The notes below the pieces were generated by a model that worked only from the letters and a program-made list of their open reading frames with translations, did not search any database and had not been told where the DNA came from. From Pirellula sp. (GTDB lineage: Bacteria; Planctomycetota; Planctomycetia; Pirellulales; PNKZ01): a DNA stretch of 64,000 nucleotides. Location of the stretch: contig PNKZ01000009.1 of NCBI GenBank assembly GCA_013822735.1, forward strand, positions 62,001 to 126,000, in the 5' to 3' direction. Positions within the stretch are counted from its first letter, which is position 1; every line of letters begins with the position of its first letter. This document shows, piece by piece, positions 51,141-60,767 of the stretch. A program made the translations under genes and the position numbers.

Positions 51141-52286
51141 TCATTTCGTATCATAGAGCCAGCGTACGGGGAGGCGCGTTATTTGCGTATCTGCCAGAGT
51201 TTGGCTGGTGCGCAGGTCGGAGGCGCAGTAGCCCAAGAGAATGTCATCGCCGACGAACTCGATCGCCGTGTAGCAATAGAACCCGTTCATGTCGGGCTCC
51301 AACATGCGCGACGGCGTCGACCATGTGCGGCCGTCGTCTTTGGAAACCGCGGCCTTGAGCGGCGTGCGCTTACTCGCTTTCGGATCGCGCGGCGGCAGGC
51401 CGGTGTAATCGTTCCAGATGCAGAGCAAGTCGCCCGTCGAGGGGATGCGCTCGATGGAAGCCGGAGCCACCGGCCCCAAGAGCGTCGTCGGCTCCGGCAT
51501 GCTCCACGTTTCGCCGCCGTCGGTAGAACGGCAGAAATGTTGCGAGCCGGCCGAGGTGCGCGCGAACATCAAGAGCTCGCCGTTCTTCAGCTCGACAACG
51601 CCCGGCTCTTGCAACAGGATCCGCTTCGCATCGGCCGACGCTCCGGCAGGCGCGCCGTTTTGCGAACCCTTGCCGCGCCGCCAAGTTTTCCCCGCGTCAT
51701 CGCTCAGGTAGCAAACCAGCACGCCCCGCGCTTCGAACTTGCCGCCGACGGGGTTATCGTGCCACGCGAGCGGCACCACGAGCCGGCCGCTTGCTAGTTG
51801 CACCACGCGATCGTTGTTGACGACGTAATATCCGTTCTCGGCGTCGGGCACTATCTGCGTCGGTTCGCTCCAGGTCTTCGTTTCGTCGCTCGAAAAGCGC
51901 ACGCACGGCCGGCAATCTTGCAGCGAATTCTTGCGGGCATAGAAGAGCGCAATCCGGCCGTCGGCCAGCCGGTTGAGCGACACCGACATGGTGTTCATCT
52001 TCCCTTCGTTCTCGAGCACGACAACATCGTCGCTCGACCAAGTACGACCGCCGTTCGTCGACACGCGACTCGCTAAGTGCGACGGATCGAAGTCGCTCTT
52101 GCCGCCGGTGAACTTGCTGAAAACGAATAAGATGCGTCCGTCCTTGAGCTGCACGAAATCCCCTTCCGACTTGCGGGGCGACTCCTCCGTGTGCGGCAGC
52201 AGCGGAATCTTTTGCAGCTCGTCGGCCTTGAGCGGCGCGACGGCGGCGATCAGGAACGAGAAAGCGAAGATCGTGCGAAACGGCAT
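51141..52286 (-). CDS. Exported sialidase-like (BNR-repeat) protein
   Basis: 381 residues. Signal peptide at 1-21 (FAFSFLIAAVAPLKA). Asp-box motifs of sialidases are visible as STNGGRTWSS, SDDAGKTWRR, STDGGETWSM and SKDDGRTWST, each one blade of a six-bladed propeller. The family includes exo-alpha-sialidases and many carbohydrate-binding or unknown propellers. The catalytic Arg triad cannot be confirmed by eye. It would act outside the cytoplasm on glycans. Confidence 0.88.
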   Translation of the reverse strand: MPFRTIFAFSFLIAAVAPLKADELQKIPLLPHTEESPRKSEGDFVQLKDGRILFVFSKFTGGKSDFDPSHLASRVSTNGGRTWSSDDVVVLENEGKMNTMSVSLNRLADGRIALFYARKNSLQDCRPCVRFSSDETKTWSEPTQIVPDAENGYYVVNNDRVVQLASGRLVVPLAWHDNPVGGKFEARGVLVCYLSDDAGKTWRRGKGSQNGAPAGASADAKRILLQEPGVVELKNGELLMFARTSAGSQHFCRSTDGGETWSMPEPTTLLGPVAPASIERIPSTGDLLCIWNDYTGLPPRDPKASKRTPLKAAVSKDDGRTWSTPSRMLEPDMNGFYCYTAIEFVGDDILLGYCASDLRTSQTLADTQITRLPVRWLYDTK

Positions 52287-52376
52287 GGAATCCCTCGGCG
52301 CAGAGAGTATCGCGCAGCCGTTTCGAACAGACCGGCTGCGTCGCCGAGTATATCAACCGTCGAGCACGGAAGCTTA

Positions 52377-53360
52377 CTACTTCCCATAGCCCTGTGGGTG
52401 CGATTCGTGCCAGCGCCAGGCCGTGGCCACGATGTCGTCGATCTTCGTGTAACGCGGTTCCCAGCCGAGCGTGCTGCGGGCCAGTGAAGCGTCGGCCACA
52501 AGTTCCGGCGGGTCGCCAGGGCGGCGCGGGCCGGCAAGTTCCTTAATCGACCTACCGGTCACGCGCCGGCAAGAGTCGATCACTTCGCGCACGCTATACC
52601 CTCGGCCCGTGCCGAGGTTGAGCTTCAGTTCCGTGCCGGGTTGCAGCAGGTCGAGCGCCTTCACGTGCGCCGCGCCGAGGTCGTCGACATGCACGTAGTC
52701 GCGAATGCACGTGCCGTCGGGCGTCGGATAGTCTTGACCGAAAATAGTGATCGCATCGCGTTGGCCGAGCGCCACTTGCAGCACGAGCGGAATGAGATGC
52801 GTCTCGGGCGTGTGATCTTCGCCGATGTCGCCGGTGGGCGAAGCGCCCGACGCGTTGAAGTAACGAAGTGCGGCGTAGCCGAAACCGTAGGCCTTGGTGT
52901 AGTCGGCCAAGGCTTGCTCGACGACGAGCTTCGAATAGCCGTACGGATTGATCGGCTTCTGCGTCTCGCGTTCGGTGATCGGAATATGCGCCGGCACGCC
53001 GTAGGTGGCCGTGGTGCTGGAGAAGACCATCTTGCGCACGCCCGCCGCGCGCATCGCTTCCAGCAGCGACAGGCTGCCGACGACGTTGTTGCGGTAGTAC
53101 TTGGCCGGATCGCTGACGCTTTCGCCGACGAACGCGAAGGCCGCGAAGTGCACGACGGCTTCAATGCCGAGTTCGCCGAACGTGCGCTCAAGCAACGTGC
53201 GATCGTGGAGATCTCCTTCGACGAGCCGCCCTTGCGGCACGGCGCCGCGATGGCCGAAGACGAGATTGTCGTAGGCCCAAACTTCGTGGCCGGCCTGACC
53301 GAGCAAACGGACGGCGTGGCTCCCGATGTAGCCGGCGCCGCCGGTGACAAGAATGCGCAT
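52377..53360 (-). CDS. galE: UDP-glucose 4-epimerase
   Basis: 327 residues from the ATG at 53360; the long open frame upstream is unrelated. The NAD-binding TGGAGYIGSH is at 6-15, with the catalytic SSTTATYG and YGYSK (Tyr-x3-Lys). It interconverts UDP-glucose and UDP-galactose. The next gene is on the opposite strand with 237 bp between. It is a complete enzyme with a full motif set. Confidence 0.95.
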   Translation of the reverse strand: MRILVTGGAGYIGSHAVRLLGQAGHEVWAYDNLVFGHRGAVPQGRLVEGDLHDRTLLERTFGELGIEAVVHFAAFAFVGESVSDPAKYYRNNVVGSLSLLEAMRAAGVRKMVFSSTTATYGVPAHIPITERETQKPINPYGYSKLVVEQALADYTKAYGFGYAALRYFNASGASPTGDIGEDHTPETHLIPLVLQVALGQRDAITIFGQDYPTPDGTCIRDYVHVDDLGAAHVKALDLLQPGTELKLNLGTGRGYSVREVIDSCRRVTGRSIKELAGPRRPGDPPELVADASLARSTLGWEPRYTKIDDIVATAWRWHESHPQGYGK

Positions 53361-53597
53361 GGTGAAGAGATCGTGTTGAGCAAAATGAAGCGACCGCCGT
53401 AAGTATACGTGCGCTTCGGTCGGTCGTCCGGTACGAAGGGGGAGTTCGGAAGTTGTAGCGGTCGTGCCGGATGCGCCAGTGGGAAGTTCGAGAAATGTTC
53501 GTCGCTCAGGAAGGATGTCGGCCGTTGCTCGGCCGCGGGGCGTCGCGTGGTCGATACTTGCGATGTAACGCGTTCCCACGAGCGAGAGCCGCCGACG

Positions 53598-54680
53598 ATG
53601 GACCCCCGCCGTAAACCGCTGCCGATTGCCAAGCGTTTGCCGCCGGCGACGGAGAAGCGCGTCGCGAGCACCGCGGCAATCGCGCCGGCCGTGAAGTCGA
53701 CTCCGCCAAAAGCGGTCGCCGCCAAACCGCCGGCGGCGAAGCCCGTCGCGACGAAAGCGATTCCTGGTGCGGAGCTCGCCGGCCGGAAGCCCGACCATCC
53801 GTATATCACGGCCTTCGCCGAGTATCTCCGTTCGGAAGCGCACCTGGCCGACAATACCGTGGCCGCTTATCGACGCGACCTGCGGAAGTTTTACGAGTGG
53901 CTCGCCGGACGGAAGCCGACGAAGCTCGGCGTGAAGGATTTGGCCGAGTACGCGAAGTGGCTCCATGCCAAACAACTCGCCCCGGCGAGCCTCGCCCGAC
54001 ATTTGATTTCGCTCAAGCTTTTCTACCGCTATCTGCAATTGGAGTCGATCACCGTCGACAATCCGGCGGAGCTGCTCGGCGGGCAGAAGCTTTGGCAGCG
54101 CATTCCGCAGGTGCTCTCGGCCGAGCAGATCGAGCGGATGCTGAAGGCGCCCCTCACGCAGAAGACCTGCCGGGCCCGCGATAAGGCGATGCTCGAATTG
54201 CTCTACGCCACCGGCTGCCGGGCTTCGGAGCTGGTGACGCTGCGACTGCGCGACGTGCATCTCGACGCCGGCCATTGCATCTGCCGCGGCAAGGGAGATA
54301 AGGAACGAATCGTGCCGCTCGGGCAGCGCGCGATCGAAGCCGTGCGCATTTATCTCCGCGACGAACGGCCGGCGCTGGCCCAAGGCGCGGCGGAGCGGGG
54401 CACCGACTGGCTACTGCTCTCGCGCACCGGGCGACGGTTGCGGCGCGAGCGGCTGTGGGAAATTGTGAAACAATACGCACTCGAGGCCGGCGCGCATCCG
54501 GACGTGAGCCCTCACACGCTGCGGCACAGTTTCGCGACACATCTCCTTTCCGGCGGGGCCGATTTACGCCTAGTGCAAGAAATGCTTGGGCACGCGAGCA
54601 TCCAAACGACGCAGATCTATACGCACGTCGATCAGACGCGACTCAAAGCGGTACACACGAAGTTTCACCCCCGGGCGTAG
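53598..54680 (+). CDS. xerD: Tyrosine recombinase, XerD type
   Basis: 360 residues from the ATG at 53598. A basic Ala/Pro/Lys-rich N-terminal extension (1-55) precedes a SAM-like core-binding domain (FAEYLRSEAHLADNTVAAYR). The catalytic domain has Arg in TGCRASELVTL, Lys in CRGKGDKERIVPLG, HTLRHSFATHLL (His-x2-Arg), and GHASIQTTQIYTHV (His and nucleophile Tyr). It resolves chromosome dimers at dif with a second Xer. It is not in an integron or phage context here. Confidence 0.94.
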   Translation: MDPRRKPLPIAKRLPPATEKRVASTAAIAPAVKSTPPKAVAAKPPAAKPVATKAIPGAELAGRKPDHPYITAFAEYLRSEAHLADNTVAAYRRDLRKFYEWLAGRKPTKLGVKDLAEYAKWLHAKQLAPASLARHLISLKLFYRYLQLESITVDNPAELLGGQKLWQRIPQVLSAEQIERMLKAPLTQKTCRARDKAMLELLYATGCRASELVTLRLRDVHLDAGHCICRGKGDKERIVPLGQRAIEAVRIYLRDERPALAQGAAERGTDWLLLSRTGRRLRRERLWEIVKQYALEAGAHPDVSPHTLRHSFATHLLSGGADLRLVQEMLGHASIQTTQIYTHVDQTRLKAVHTKFHPRA

Positions 54681-54740
54681 CGGAAGAGTGGGCGCTGCGA
54701 CTTGTTAGATCGCAGTCGTGTCATGATTGGCGACGTCGTG

Positions 54741-54767
54741 GGCCCCCGGCGGCTCGCCGGGGGCTAA
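54741..54767 (+). repeat. REP-like hairpin ending GCTAAG
   Basis: A 10-bp stem GCCCCCGGCG / CGCCGGGGGC with a 3-nt loop, then TAAG. It is almost identical to the terminator at 5266. It lies between converging xerD and the K+ channel gene and could terminate either. Confidence 0.65.
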
Positions 54768-54782
54768 GACGGTTCTCGGCGT

Positions 54783-55835
54783 TTAGCTTGTTGCGCCGCG
54801 GAACGACATTGTCGCGCGGCGGGCCTTCTTCGCGAGTTGCGGCAGCGATTCCGCGTGGCCGAGGATCACGAGTTTGTCGCCGATGCCGAGTGCGGCGTCG
54901 GAGCCGGGATGCACGATGACGCTGCCGTCGGCCTTCTTCAACGCCACGATGACGAACCCGCGCGTGCCGGTGACTTCCATGTCGCCGATGGTTTGGCCGA
55001 CGAGCGGCGAGCCGGCGTCGAGCGCTTGTTCCGAGAAATCTAGGCCGAGTTGATGCAGGTCTTCGCTCAGCGCTTCGATGCCGGCGCCGGTGGTGAGCAA
55101 CTCTTCGGCGGAAGGGGTCGTGATGAGGTGCGCGATCTTCGTGGCGCCGATCAAGGCGGGAAGCACGACTTTGTTGGCGCCCGAGCGGCGGAGTTTTTTC
55201 TCCGTCGAAGGATTTTCGGCGCGGGCGATGATTTCGATCGTCGGGTTGAGCTCGCGCGCCGTGAGCGTGATGAAGACGTTGGCGGTATCGTCGGGGAGCA
55301 CGGTCGTGAGCGTGCGCGCTCGGGCGATGCCCGCCGAGATGAGCGTGAGTTCTTCCGAGGCGCTGCCGAGCACCGCCAAATGGCCGGCGGCTTGCGCTTC
55401 TTCGATCCGACGGACGTCGGTATCGATGATGACGAGCGTTTGCTTCGCGGCGGCCAAGTCGGACGCGAGCATCTGGCCGACGCGACCGTAGCCGCAGATG
55501 AGGACGTGTCCTTGGAGCTGTTCGATTCCTCGCGACATACGACGGGTTCCCAAAACGCGGTTGATTTCTCCTTCGGCGAGCATCTGCACGAAGCCGCCGA
55601 CGAAGTAGATGCCGGAGGAGCAACCGGCGATGATCACTCCCATCGTGAAGACCTTGAGCGGCGTGCTTTCCAGCGGCTGCGTCTCGCCGTAGCCGACGCC
55701 GAAGACGGTGATGACCACCATGTAGATGGCATCGAGAAAATGCCAACCGGCGAGCATGTAGCCGCAGACGGCCGTGATGCAGGTGAGCCCAAAGAAGATG
55801 GCGCCGGTGATGATGCGGCGCAGCGAGGGAGTCAT
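54783..55835 (-). CDS. Two-TM potassium channel with RCK domains
   Basis: 350 residues from the ATG at 55835. Two membrane segments (about 10-32 and 60-85) enclose a pore loop with [10 protein letters not shown], in which the usual TVGYGD is VGYGE with a preceding FG. An RCK-N domain follows ([20 protein letters not shown]), then an RCK-C domain ending near [11 protein letters not shown]. It should gate K+ or a related cation in response to NAD or Ca2+. Selectivity is uncertain because of the filter change. Confidence 0.88.
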   Translation of the reverse strand: MTPSLRRIITGAIFFGLTCITAVCGYMLAGWHFLDAIYMVVITVFGVGYGETQPLESTPLKVFTMGVIIAGCSSGIYFVGGFVQMLAEGEINRVLGTRRMSRGIEQLQGHVLICGYGRVGQMLASDLAAAKQTLVIIDTDVRRIEEAQAAGHLAVLGSASEELTLISAGIARARTLTTVLPDDTANVFITLTARELNPTIEIIARAENPSTEKKLRRSGANKVVLPALIGATKIAHLITTPSAEELLTTGAGIEALSEDLHQLGLDFSEQALDAGSPLVGQTIGDMEVTGTRGFVIVALKKADGSVIVHPGSDAALGIGDKLVILGHAESLPQLAKKARRATMSFRGATS

Positions 55836-56230
55836 GACTGTGGGCCGGGGCCTACGCAAGGCGACGGAAGGCGAAAGAGACGAGTTTGCATGGACGCAAA
55901 TCTCGGACCCCTCGTGTAGGCGGAGCGGTTGCGGCCGACGCTTCGCCGGCAATAAAGTACGCCTGCGTAGGCAGTTGCGCGATGCGGAGCACACGGCCGG
56001 CGGCGTCGAGCCGGCTGCGGCGCGTGCCCGGCATTCGGGCAAACGCCGCAACGCGCAGCAGGAGAAGCGTTGCCTGGCCGGCTTGGTAACGGTCGACGTC
56101 GCGGGCGTTTCTCACGAAAACTTCGGCGCGGTTGTCGATTTTCGCTGCGGCCGTTCGACTAAGGTGTGAGAGCCCGAGGGGAGCAAAGGGCGGAGCGTTA
56201 GGGGAAGGCAATCACTCAAGGAGACGTCGG
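55836..56230. other. Divergent intergenic region, nothing recognised
   Basis: Lies between the K+ channel gene and the YCII gene. A minus-strand open frame at 55852-56211 has no recognisable domain. I see no clear RNA or promoter. Confidence 0.5.
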
Positions 56231-56626
56231 ATGAAGTTCGTTTGCTTAGGGTACATCGACGAGCGCAAGGCTGCCGAGGTGTTGCAGGACGAGGGGCGCA
56301 AAATGTTTGAAGCGTGCATGGCGTACGACGACGAGCTGCGGCGCGGCGGGCATTTTATCCGGGGCGAGGCGCTCGATGCCGCCAGTAAAGCGGTGACGCT
56401 ACGGACGAACGGCGGCAAAGTCGAAGCCACGGACGGCCCGTATGCGGAGACGAAGGAAATGCTCGGCGGTATTTTGTTTTTGGAAGCGCGCGATATGGAG
56501 CACGCCGTGGCGCTGATGTCGAAACATCCCGGCGTGAAGATGGGACCGTTTGAAATTCGACCGGCGCATGAACTGGTCAACCAGCTGATCGCCGAGCGCG
56601 ATGCGGCCGTGAAGAAGCAGAGTTGA
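56231..56626 (+). CDS. YCII-related DGPF-domain protein
   Basis: 131 residues from the ATG at 56231, with AAGGAG upstream. The DGPF-type signature [13 protein letters not shown] is followed by the [19 protein letters not shown] block. The ferredoxin-like alpha/beta fold of YCII proteins occurs alone or near sigma factors; no enzyme activity is established. A sigma-70 ECF gene often partners this family, but none is adjacent here. Confidence 0.85.
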   Translation: MKFVCLGYIDERKAAEVLQDEGRKMFEACMAYDDELRRGGHFIRGEALDAASKAVTLRTNGGKVEATDGPYAETKEMLGGILFLEARDMEHAVALMSKHPGVKMGPFEIRPAHELVNQLIAERDAAVKKQS

Positions 56627-56711
56627 GCGTCCACGACGCGACCTGCCGTCGGCGCTGGGCCGGCCAAATTTCTATAGTGGCTCTGTTATAATGTGGCCCG
56701 GCGGGAAACGT

Positions 56712-56795
56712 GCGGAGTTCTTAGTTCCACGTGCTTGGTGAGAAGCGTTGGGGTGTTTCCCGAACCAAGCACTACGCACTAAGAACCAAGCGCAC
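56712..56795. repeat. GTTCTTAG / CTAAGAAC palindrome
   Basis: GTTCTTAGTTCCACGTGCTT on the left opposes ACCAAGCACTACGCACTAAG on the right. An imperfect inverted repeat of about 25-bp arms. Confidence 0.6.
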
Positions 56796-57206
56796 TTTTT
56801 CGACTTACGTCGATTTTAGCCGCGCACTAAAGGGGCTTGGTGCGCACTAATCGGCTCCGAAGTGCGCGTCGGAGCGCTTACCAACAAGGGGGCGCACAAC
56901 TTTCGTAATTAGTGCGCACGAGAGTTTGGGAAGGATTGACGCAAGTCTGAGTTCGTAAGCGGGAGGCGGATGACGTACGGCCCTATTTTGCGAGAGTTTT
57001 GGAGTGCGAGCGGGTGCGAACGGAGCATGGCGGATTGGGGAGCGCACACTTGTGCGCAGGGGCTCGAAAGCATGCTGCGCGAAATTGTAGGAACCGCGCA
57101 CTTAAATGGGGGAGCGGCGCAGGAGAATGTGGGAACGGCGCAGGAATGTGGCGCATGCGGCGTTAGAAAATATTAAGCACCTCGGACTTTGAACTACGCG
57201 TATTCA

Positions 57207-57230
57207 CCCGGCCACAAGGGCCGGGGCTAA
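57207..57230 (+). repeat. REP-like hairpin ending GCTAA
   Basis: CCCGGCC / GGCCGGG stem, 5-nt loop, then GCTAA. It ends 16 bp upstream of the dihydroorotate-dehydrogenase-like start. Confidence 0.65.
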
Positions 57231-57246
57231 ATGGCTTTGAGAGATC

Positions 57247-58302
57247 ATGAACGAATCCTTGCCGCGATATGATCGGTTGCAGAGTTATGATTGGAACTAC
57301 GCGCACGCGCCGGAGCCGGTCGAGGTCGACGTGCCGGCGATTCCCGGGACGTGGGACTTTTGCGGGCTGCCGGTTGCGTCGCCGCTCGGCATCGCGGCGG
57401 GGCCGCTTTTGAACGGGCGTTGGGTGCGCTACTACGCGAGCCTGGGGTTCGACGTGCTCACGTACAAGACCGTCCGTTCGGTCGAGCGGGCTTGTTATCC
57501 GCTGCCGAACTTGGTGCCGGTCGAGGTGGCGCAGATGGCCGGCGGCGAACGCGAGGTGCCTGCCGCGGAGACGATGGGGCGCACCTGGGCCGTGTCGTTC
57601 GGCATGCCGTCGAAGGCGCCGACCGTTTGGCGCGCCGACGTCGAGGAGACGCGCAAGCTGCTGCCGCGCGGCAAGCTATTGGTCGTGAGCGTCGTCGCCA
57701 CGGAGCAGCCGGGTTGGTCGCTCGACCAGATGGCCGACGATTATGCCCGCTGCGCGCAATGGGCCGTCGAAAGCGGAGCCGACGCCGTCGAAACGAATTT
57801 CTCCTGCCCGAACGTCTGTACGAGCGACGGCCAACTTTATCAACAGCCGGCCGACGCGGCGCGCTGCGCGGAGCGCGTGCGAGACGCGATCGGGCGAACG
57901 CCGTACTTAGTGAAGATCGGCCACCTGCGCGACGCGGAGGAAGCGGCGGCGCTCACCGCGGCGATCGGGCCGTTTGTCGACGGGATCGCGATGACCAATA
58001 GCGTGGCGGCTCCGGTACGCCGGCCGGGCGGGGAGTTGCTCTTCGACGGCGCTCCGCGCGGCATCTGCGGGGCGGGCATTCTGGAGGCGTCGCTGCGGCA
58101 GATGCGAACGGTTCGACAGACCGTCACCCAGCGTTACCTGCGGGAAGGGACGAAGCCGGCGAGTTTGATCGGGGTCGGGGGTGCGTTTTCGGCCGAAGAC
58201 GTGCGGCGGTATCTTGTCGCGGGGGCTGCAGCCGTGCACTTGGCGACGGCGGCCATGGTTGATCCGACGGCCGCTCTCCAGGTGCGAAACACCTGGTTGT
58301 AG
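57247..58302 (+). CDS. Dihydroorotate dehydrogenase family protein
   Basis: 351 residues. The TIM-barrel with FMN-binding features shows SPLGIAAGPLLNGRWV, ETNFSCPNVCTS and LIGVGGAFSAEDVRRYLVAG near the C-terminus. NFSCPN is the block that in this family holds the catalytic base and contacts FMN. It may catalyse dihydroorotate to orotate, or be a related dihydropyrimidine enzyme; no electron partner gene is adjacent. A REP-like hairpin lies just upstream. Confidence 0.88.
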   Translation: MNESLPRYDRLQSYDWNYAHAPEPVEVDVPAIPGTWDFCGLPVASPLGIAAGPLLNGRWVRYYASLGFDVLTYKTVRSVERACYPLPNLVPVEVAQMAGGEREVPAAETMGRTWAVSFGMPSKAPTVWRADVEETRKLLPRGKLLVVSVVATEQPGWSLDQMADDYARCAQWAVESGADAVETNFSCPNVCTSDGQLYQQPADAARCAERVRDAIGRTPYLVKIGHLRDAEEAAALTAAIGPFVDGIAMTNSVAAPVRRPGGELLFDGAPRGICGAGILEASLRQMRTVRQTVTQRYLREGTKPASLIGVGGAFSAEDVRRYLVAGAAAVHLATAAMVDPTAALQVRNTWL

Positions 58303-58822
58303 CTGGAAGTGCGCCTGATTCAGACCACTAAATTGGGCATCGAAGGTCGATTTCAGACCATGGTCATGGTCGAGTTTTGACCACATTGGTCGTCTATCAA
58401 CCGTATTTTGGTGTGCTCTCCGGCGCGCGCTCGTCGGTGCAAGTTCCTAAGTAGTACGACGTTTTAAGGTTAGCGCAATGTGCATAAAACCACCATCGGC
58501 GAAAGGCATGCGGCGTGCAAAAGGGTGATTCGTCGAGACGATTGTGAAAGCAGTCGGCTTGAGAGTTGCCGGGGAACGGCTGAGCCTCAGGGCGTAAGCT
58601 GCGGAACCCGGCAACCACTTTTTCGGACATCTACTAGAACTTCGGTACTGTGTCGCGCGATTGCATTTCGCTTGGCGAAGTGCGACGGATATGACGCGGA
58701 CCGTTTTCTAGAATTGAAAGAGCCCGCGACGCATGCGTCGCGGGCTCTCTTTATTCCTGCGTTGCAGATGGTGAAAACTTGGCGCCGTTTTTCGACGGCC
58801 GAGTGTTCCCCGACGTGCGACC
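58303..58822. other. Intergenic region ending in a terminator
   Basis: Lies between the dehydrogenase-like gene and the porin stop. ATGGTC words recur at 58320-58395. The strong palindrome at 58719 is the only clear feature. No gene is recognised. Confidence 0.55.
58719..58748 (-). terminator. Terminator palindrome downstream of the porin
   Basis: A perfect 30-bp palindrome, AGAGCCCGCGACGCA and its complement. It lies about 75 nt after the porin stop; T-rich sequence follows on both sides, clearest on the plus strand (CTTTATT). Confidence 0.75.
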
Positions 58823-60535
58823 TTAATAGTTGATCTGAAACTGGAACCGCAGTACGGAGCCTTCGAACTGGCCGTACGACAACGTATTGGCGGTGCTGTT
58901 CGCCGTGGTGTTGGTGCGATCGGTGAGAAGGTACGAGGTGGTGAGTTCGCATTGCGGCGTGAATTGCCATTCAGTGCCCATTTCCACTTCGTCAATCTGG
59001 GAGTAGGGCGCGTTGCGTTCGGGCTTGTAACCGCCTTGATAGTACGACCAGCGGATGAAGGGGAAGATCACGCCGCAGTTTTGGGTGTCGATTTTATACA
59101 TCGATTGCACGTAGCCGCCGTAGAGAGCCCGATCGATGACGGCAGTTTGGGCGTTGTTGAGCGATGGTCCGCGACCGACGTTCCATTCGGCCTGGAAGCC
59201 GAGCGGCTGCGGATACCAGACGAAGGTGCCCGCGATCCGCTCGTCGCGGATGTAGCGGTTCGTGGCGGCGCCGCCGATGGTGCCGGCCGGTGTTACGGCC
59301 GCGCCGACGCCCAGCGGACTGATCGATTGCCCGATAACGGCGTAGTCGCCGATGTAGCCTTGCACGCCGACTTCCATCATCTGCCCGCTCGAGAAGCGAT
59401 ACGGCACGGTGAGGCGGGTGACGAAATGGACGTCGTCGTTTTGCTCGGCGAGCGAGCCCCCTTGGCCGTTGTAGATGCCCATGCCGAACATGCCGTAGTT
59501 GCCGGAGCCTTTCAGGCCCATATCGAGCACTTCTTTAAAAAAGTCTTGGGCGAATTCAGGAGTGTAGTAATAGAACAGGCCCAGATCGCGTTCGTTTCGG
59601 ACGGCCGAATTCAGCGCATCGGCCCGATCGAGGGCCAAGCGGTTGGAGCTCGATTGCATGTTTTCCCAACCGTACGGCACCTTCGACTGACCGACCCGAA
59701 TACGATGCACCTTGCAGTTGTCTAAATAGACGTCACCGTACCAGTCGCGAATTTGCGTGAACTGGATTTGATCGACCGAGGCGTTAGGGGTGCTGGCGAA
59801 GTCGGGTTGCAAATAGACGTAGAGATGGTCGGAAACGTCGCCGCTGATGATCACGCGGGCTCGGCGAATGAGGAAGTTCTGGTCTTCGCCGATCGAGCGA
59901 TCGCCGACATATTGCGCAGGCGCCGAGCCGGGTTCGCGCTCCAGAATTTCGTTGTAGCGAAACTGGGCGTAGCCGCGAATGCTGAGGCGATCAAACCACT
60001 TCTTCTCGCTCGCCTTCTTGGCGCTGGAACTGTGCGTTTGCTGGTCGACCGTCGTGATCGACGGATCTTGTGCTTTGTCCCAACGTTCGCGCATGACGCC
60101 GAGCATGGTCGCGGTTTTGGGATCTTTCAGCGGTGCGGCATGCGACTCCAGTTGCTTCAGACGAGCTTCGGTTTGCTGCAGCCTTTGAAGGAGTTCGGCT
60201 TGCGAGAGCTGCAAGTCGGCGGCAGCGCCGGAGGCGTCGCCCGGGGCCGCTGCTAACGCGGTCGCGCTGACGTCCACGGCATCGATCTCTTGAACCGCCG
60301 GCGGCATCGGCTGAGCGAAAGGCTCCGTGAACTGCACCGGCACCACGCTCATCGGCGCGCTCATCTGCGGGGCGTACCGATCCGTCGAGGCAGACTGCGA
60401 GGCAGAAGTTGGAAAGGCCGAGGGGGGGCTCAGGGGCGAAGCCATGTCTTGGGCCGAGGCCGTGGACAGTAATGCCGTTCCTAGACACGTTCCGGCAATG
60501 CCTGCAAACCGCAAACGGCGGAACACGGAGACCAT
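58823..60535 (-). CDS. Outer-membrane porin (OprO/P-like), first
   Basis: 570 residues with a signal peptide at 1-28 (GIAGTCLGTALLSTASA). A coiled-coil region (QAELLQRLQQTEARLKQLES, about 110-130) resembles the trimerising stalk of porins. The beta barrel begins near 190 (IRGYAQFRYNEIL) and carries the RVIISGDVSDHLYVYLQPDF segment of the phosphate-selective porin family. It probably forms a trimeric anion or phosphate channel; the actual substrate is open. It is in line with the Cys-rich and second porin genes on the same strand. Confidence 0.88.
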   Translation of the reverse strand: MVSVFRRLRFAGIAGTCLGTALLSTASAQDMASPLSPPSAFPTSASQSASTDRYAPQMSAPMSVVPVQFTEPFAQPMPPAVQEIDAVDVSATALAAAPGDASGAAADLQLSQAELLQRLQQTEARLKQLESHAAPLKDPKTATMLGVMRERWDKAQDPSITTVDQQTHSSSAKKASEKKWFDRLSIRGYAQFRYNEILEREPGSAPAQYVGDRSIGEDQNFLIRRARVIISGDVSDHLYVYLQPDFASTPNASVDQIQFTQIRDWYGDVYLDNCKVHRIRVGQSKVPYGWENMQSSSNRLALDRADALNSAVRNERDLGLFYYYTPEFAQDFFKEVLDMGLKGSGNYGMFGMGIYNGQGGSLAEQNDDVHFVTRLTVPYRFSSGQMMEVGVQGYIGDYAVIGQSISPLGVGAAVTPAGTIGGAATNRYIRDERIAGTFVWYPQPLGFQAEWNVGRGPSLNNAQTAVIDRALYGGYVQSMYKIDTQNCGVIFPFIRWSYYQGGYKPERNAPYSQIDEVEMGTEWQFTPQCELTTSYLLTDRTNTTANSTANTLSYGQFEGSVLRFQFQINY

Positions 60536-60697
60536 GGTGATTCTTTCACTTGAGTTGCGAAACGTTGCGACGAACCGAAAGTAGAAGTCCGCCAGGGTGT
60601 TTGCCGATCGAGGGACGGGCTCGAAACGGCAAGCAAACGTTGGAGCATGAACACCCTGGCGAACCGTGCGACGGTGCTAGCGTTTAGCGCGATTGCA

Positions 60698-60722
60698 CCG
60701 CCGATGATGGTTCTATCGGCGG
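60698..60722 (-). promoter_or_regulatory. Stem-loop in the presumed leader of the first porin
   Basis: CCGCCGAT / ATCGGCGG stem with a 9-nt loop, about 165 bp upstream of the porin start. Possible leader structure; function unknown. Confidence 0.4.
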
Positions 60723-60767
60723 GGTTACCTTACAGTTTTATTAGACTCCGCATGAATCTTGCGGATA

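Larger units (their letters stand above)
56627..57246. other. Intergenic region with GCGCAC words and hairpins
   Basis: Contains the ACCAAGCAC-type palindrome (56712-56795), eight or more GCGCAC/GTGCGC words between 56790 and 57160, tandem GGGARCGGCGCAGGA units near 57110, and a REP-like hairpin (57207). A plus-strand frame (56970-57176) and a minus frame (56847-57101) look non-coding. Confidence 0.6.

Noticed and set aside
52377-54383. Long frame that would extend galE upstream
   Set aside because: The extra 340 residues antisense to xerD lack similarity; galE starts at 53360.
55852-56211. 119-residue minus-strand frame between K+ channel and YCII genes
   Set aside because: Nothing recognisable; composition fits intergenic GC-rich sequence. 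Kept as unassigned.
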